Shown here in pieces: positions 63,373 through 64,000 of a DNA stretch of 64,000 nt. The stretch covers positions 39,328-103,327 of the forward strand of contig DKPN01000067.1 of the NCBI GenBank assembly GCA_002471195.1. The letters run 5' to 3'. Below the pieces are notes generated by a model. The model was not told where the DNA came from, searched no databases, and saw nothing but the letters and a program-made list of their open reading frames with translations. The translations under genes and the position numbers were made by a program. How positions within the stretch are numbered: position 1 is the first letter of the stretch; each line of letters starts with the position of its first letter. Source of the DNA: Bacteroides sp. UBA7333 (GTDB taxonomy: Bacteria; Bacteroidota; Bacteroidia; Bacteroidales; Bacteroidaceae).

Positions 63373-63933
63373 TTATACAGTCATAATTTCTTTATCTTTT
63401 TCAACAAGCATATCATCGATTTGTTTGATATACTTATCATGAATTTTTTGAAGTTTGGCTTCAGCATTTTTTTGTTCATCTTCAGCTAAACCATCTTTAA
63501 CAGCTTTTTTAAGTGCATCGATAGCTTCGCGACGTGCATTGCGAACACTTACTTTTGCAGTTTCACACTCAGCTTTACATTGTTTGGTTAATGCTTTACG
63601 GCGTTCCTCTGTTAAAGGAGGTATACCAAGACGAATAATCTCGCCATTATTCTCGGGCATGATGCCAAGATCTGAATCAATGATTGCTTTTTCGATGATG
63701 CGGAACATTCCTTTATCCCAAGGTTTAATTGTAATACTTCGTGCATCAGGAGTTGAAAGTGCAGCTACATTATCCAATGGAACCATACTACCATAAGAAT
63801 CAACACGGATCCCATCTAGCAAGCGAGTTGTTGCTTTTCCGGCACGGATGTGAGCAAAAGCTTCTTCAAGATAGATTACTGCCATATCCATTTTTTCCTG
63901 TGCATCGTTGATACAAGTCTTTACGTCAACCAT
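63373..63933 (-). CDS. frr: Ribosome recycling factor
   Basis: 186 residues, splits post-termination ribosomes with EF-G. Typical parts are ARAGKATTRLLDGIRVDSYG-like sequence near residue 30 (HIRAGKATTRLLDGIRVDSY), IKPWDKGMFRIIEKAI, and RREAIDALKKAVKDGLAEDE. The usual pyrH neighbour is outside the window. Confidence 0.97.
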   Translation of the reverse strand: MVDVKTCINDAQEKMDMAVIYLEEAFAHIRAGKATTRLLDGIRVDSYGSMVPLDNVAALSTPDARSITIKPWDKGMFRIIEKAIIDSDLGIMPENNGEIIRLGIPPLTEERRKALTKQCKAECETAKVSVRNARREAIDALKKAVKDGLAEDEQKNAEAKLQKIHDKYIKQIDDMLVEKDKEIMTV

Positions 63934-63979
63934 ATTCTTTATTCTTTTATAGATTGCTAATTATTCTTTGATTTTAAAA

Positions 63980-63987
63980 CAAAAATA
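63980..63987 (-). promoter_or_regulatory. -7 box candidate of frr
   Basis: The minus strand reads TATTTTTG, a perfect TAnnTTTG, 47 bases before the frr start. Its -33 region is beyond the window end. Confidence 0.5.
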
Positions 63988-64000
63988 GCTGATTTGTTTC

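Noticed and set aside
63455..63796. 113-residue plus-strand frame opposite frr
   Set aside because: Fully antisense to frr and of low-complexity Ser/Ala/Leu type.

Overview
The window is a chromosomal piece of a member of the Bacteroidota, most likely the order Bacteroidales. The evidence is: most genes lack a Shine-Dalgarno sequence; many intergenic regions carry the Bacteroidetes -7 box TAnnTTTG, sometimes with a TTG-type -33 element; rpoC is followed by a DUF3467 gene; and the sialic acid genes are of the Bacteroides NanL/AGE-epimerase/NanT type. The DNA looks A+T-rich. I cannot name the genus.

Bases 1-22.8 kb: the 3' part of rpoC with its terminator, a DUF3467 gene, then one unbroken run of 34 translation and secretion genes on the plus strand (rpsL-rpsG-fusA, then S10, spc and alpha-type blocks through secY, map, infA, rpmJ, rpsM-rpsK-rpsD-rpoA-rplQ), closed by a strong terminator. 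Three intercistronic gaps hold hairpins (rpsL-rpsG, fusA-rpsJ, rpsK-rpsD) that could be ribosomal-protein control sites. rplW, rplF and rpmD have clear Shine-Dalgarno sequences placed directly after the upstream stop codon, which is unusual here.

22.8-31.4 kb: a minus-strand membrane-anchored MutS-like ATPase, then a five-gene histidine degradation operon (hutU, ftcD, hutI, fchA, hutH) taking histidine to glutamate with formimino transfer to tetrahydrofolate. The hutI-fchA gap has four near-palindromic 12-bp motifs at exactly 23-bp spacing.

31.4-41.1 kb: a sialic acid (N-acetylneuraminate) catabolic cluster. A divergent ROK-family repressor with a 22-bp palindrome on its own promoter faces nanL, an AGE-family epimerase, a secreted sialidase, a secreted sialate O-acetylesterase, an MFS transporter, a YhcH/NanQ-like protein and a creatininase-family amidohydrolase of unknown substrate.

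41.3-49.0 kb: a TetR regulator followed by TolC, membrane fusion protein and RND pump genes, then a small PII-like protein behind a perfect 12-bp hairpin; then a potassium-channel-like gene with an unusual filter sequence.

49-64 kb: tRNA-Phe, a 61-residue basic protein, a minus-strand block (VOC enzyme, DUF4468 protein, metallo-hydrolase, D-lactate dehydrogenase), an OmpP1/FadL-type barrel, a porin, a preQ1-I-like riboswitch ahead of a queuosine-precursor transporter and queC, a small conserved protein, class I fumarase with a second 22-bp-periodic repeat array upstream, a GH29 alpha-fucosidase lipoprotein, rsgA and frr. Sialidase, acetylesterase and fucosidase together suggest foraging on host mucin-type glycans. 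I found no phage, insertion sequence or CRISPR array.
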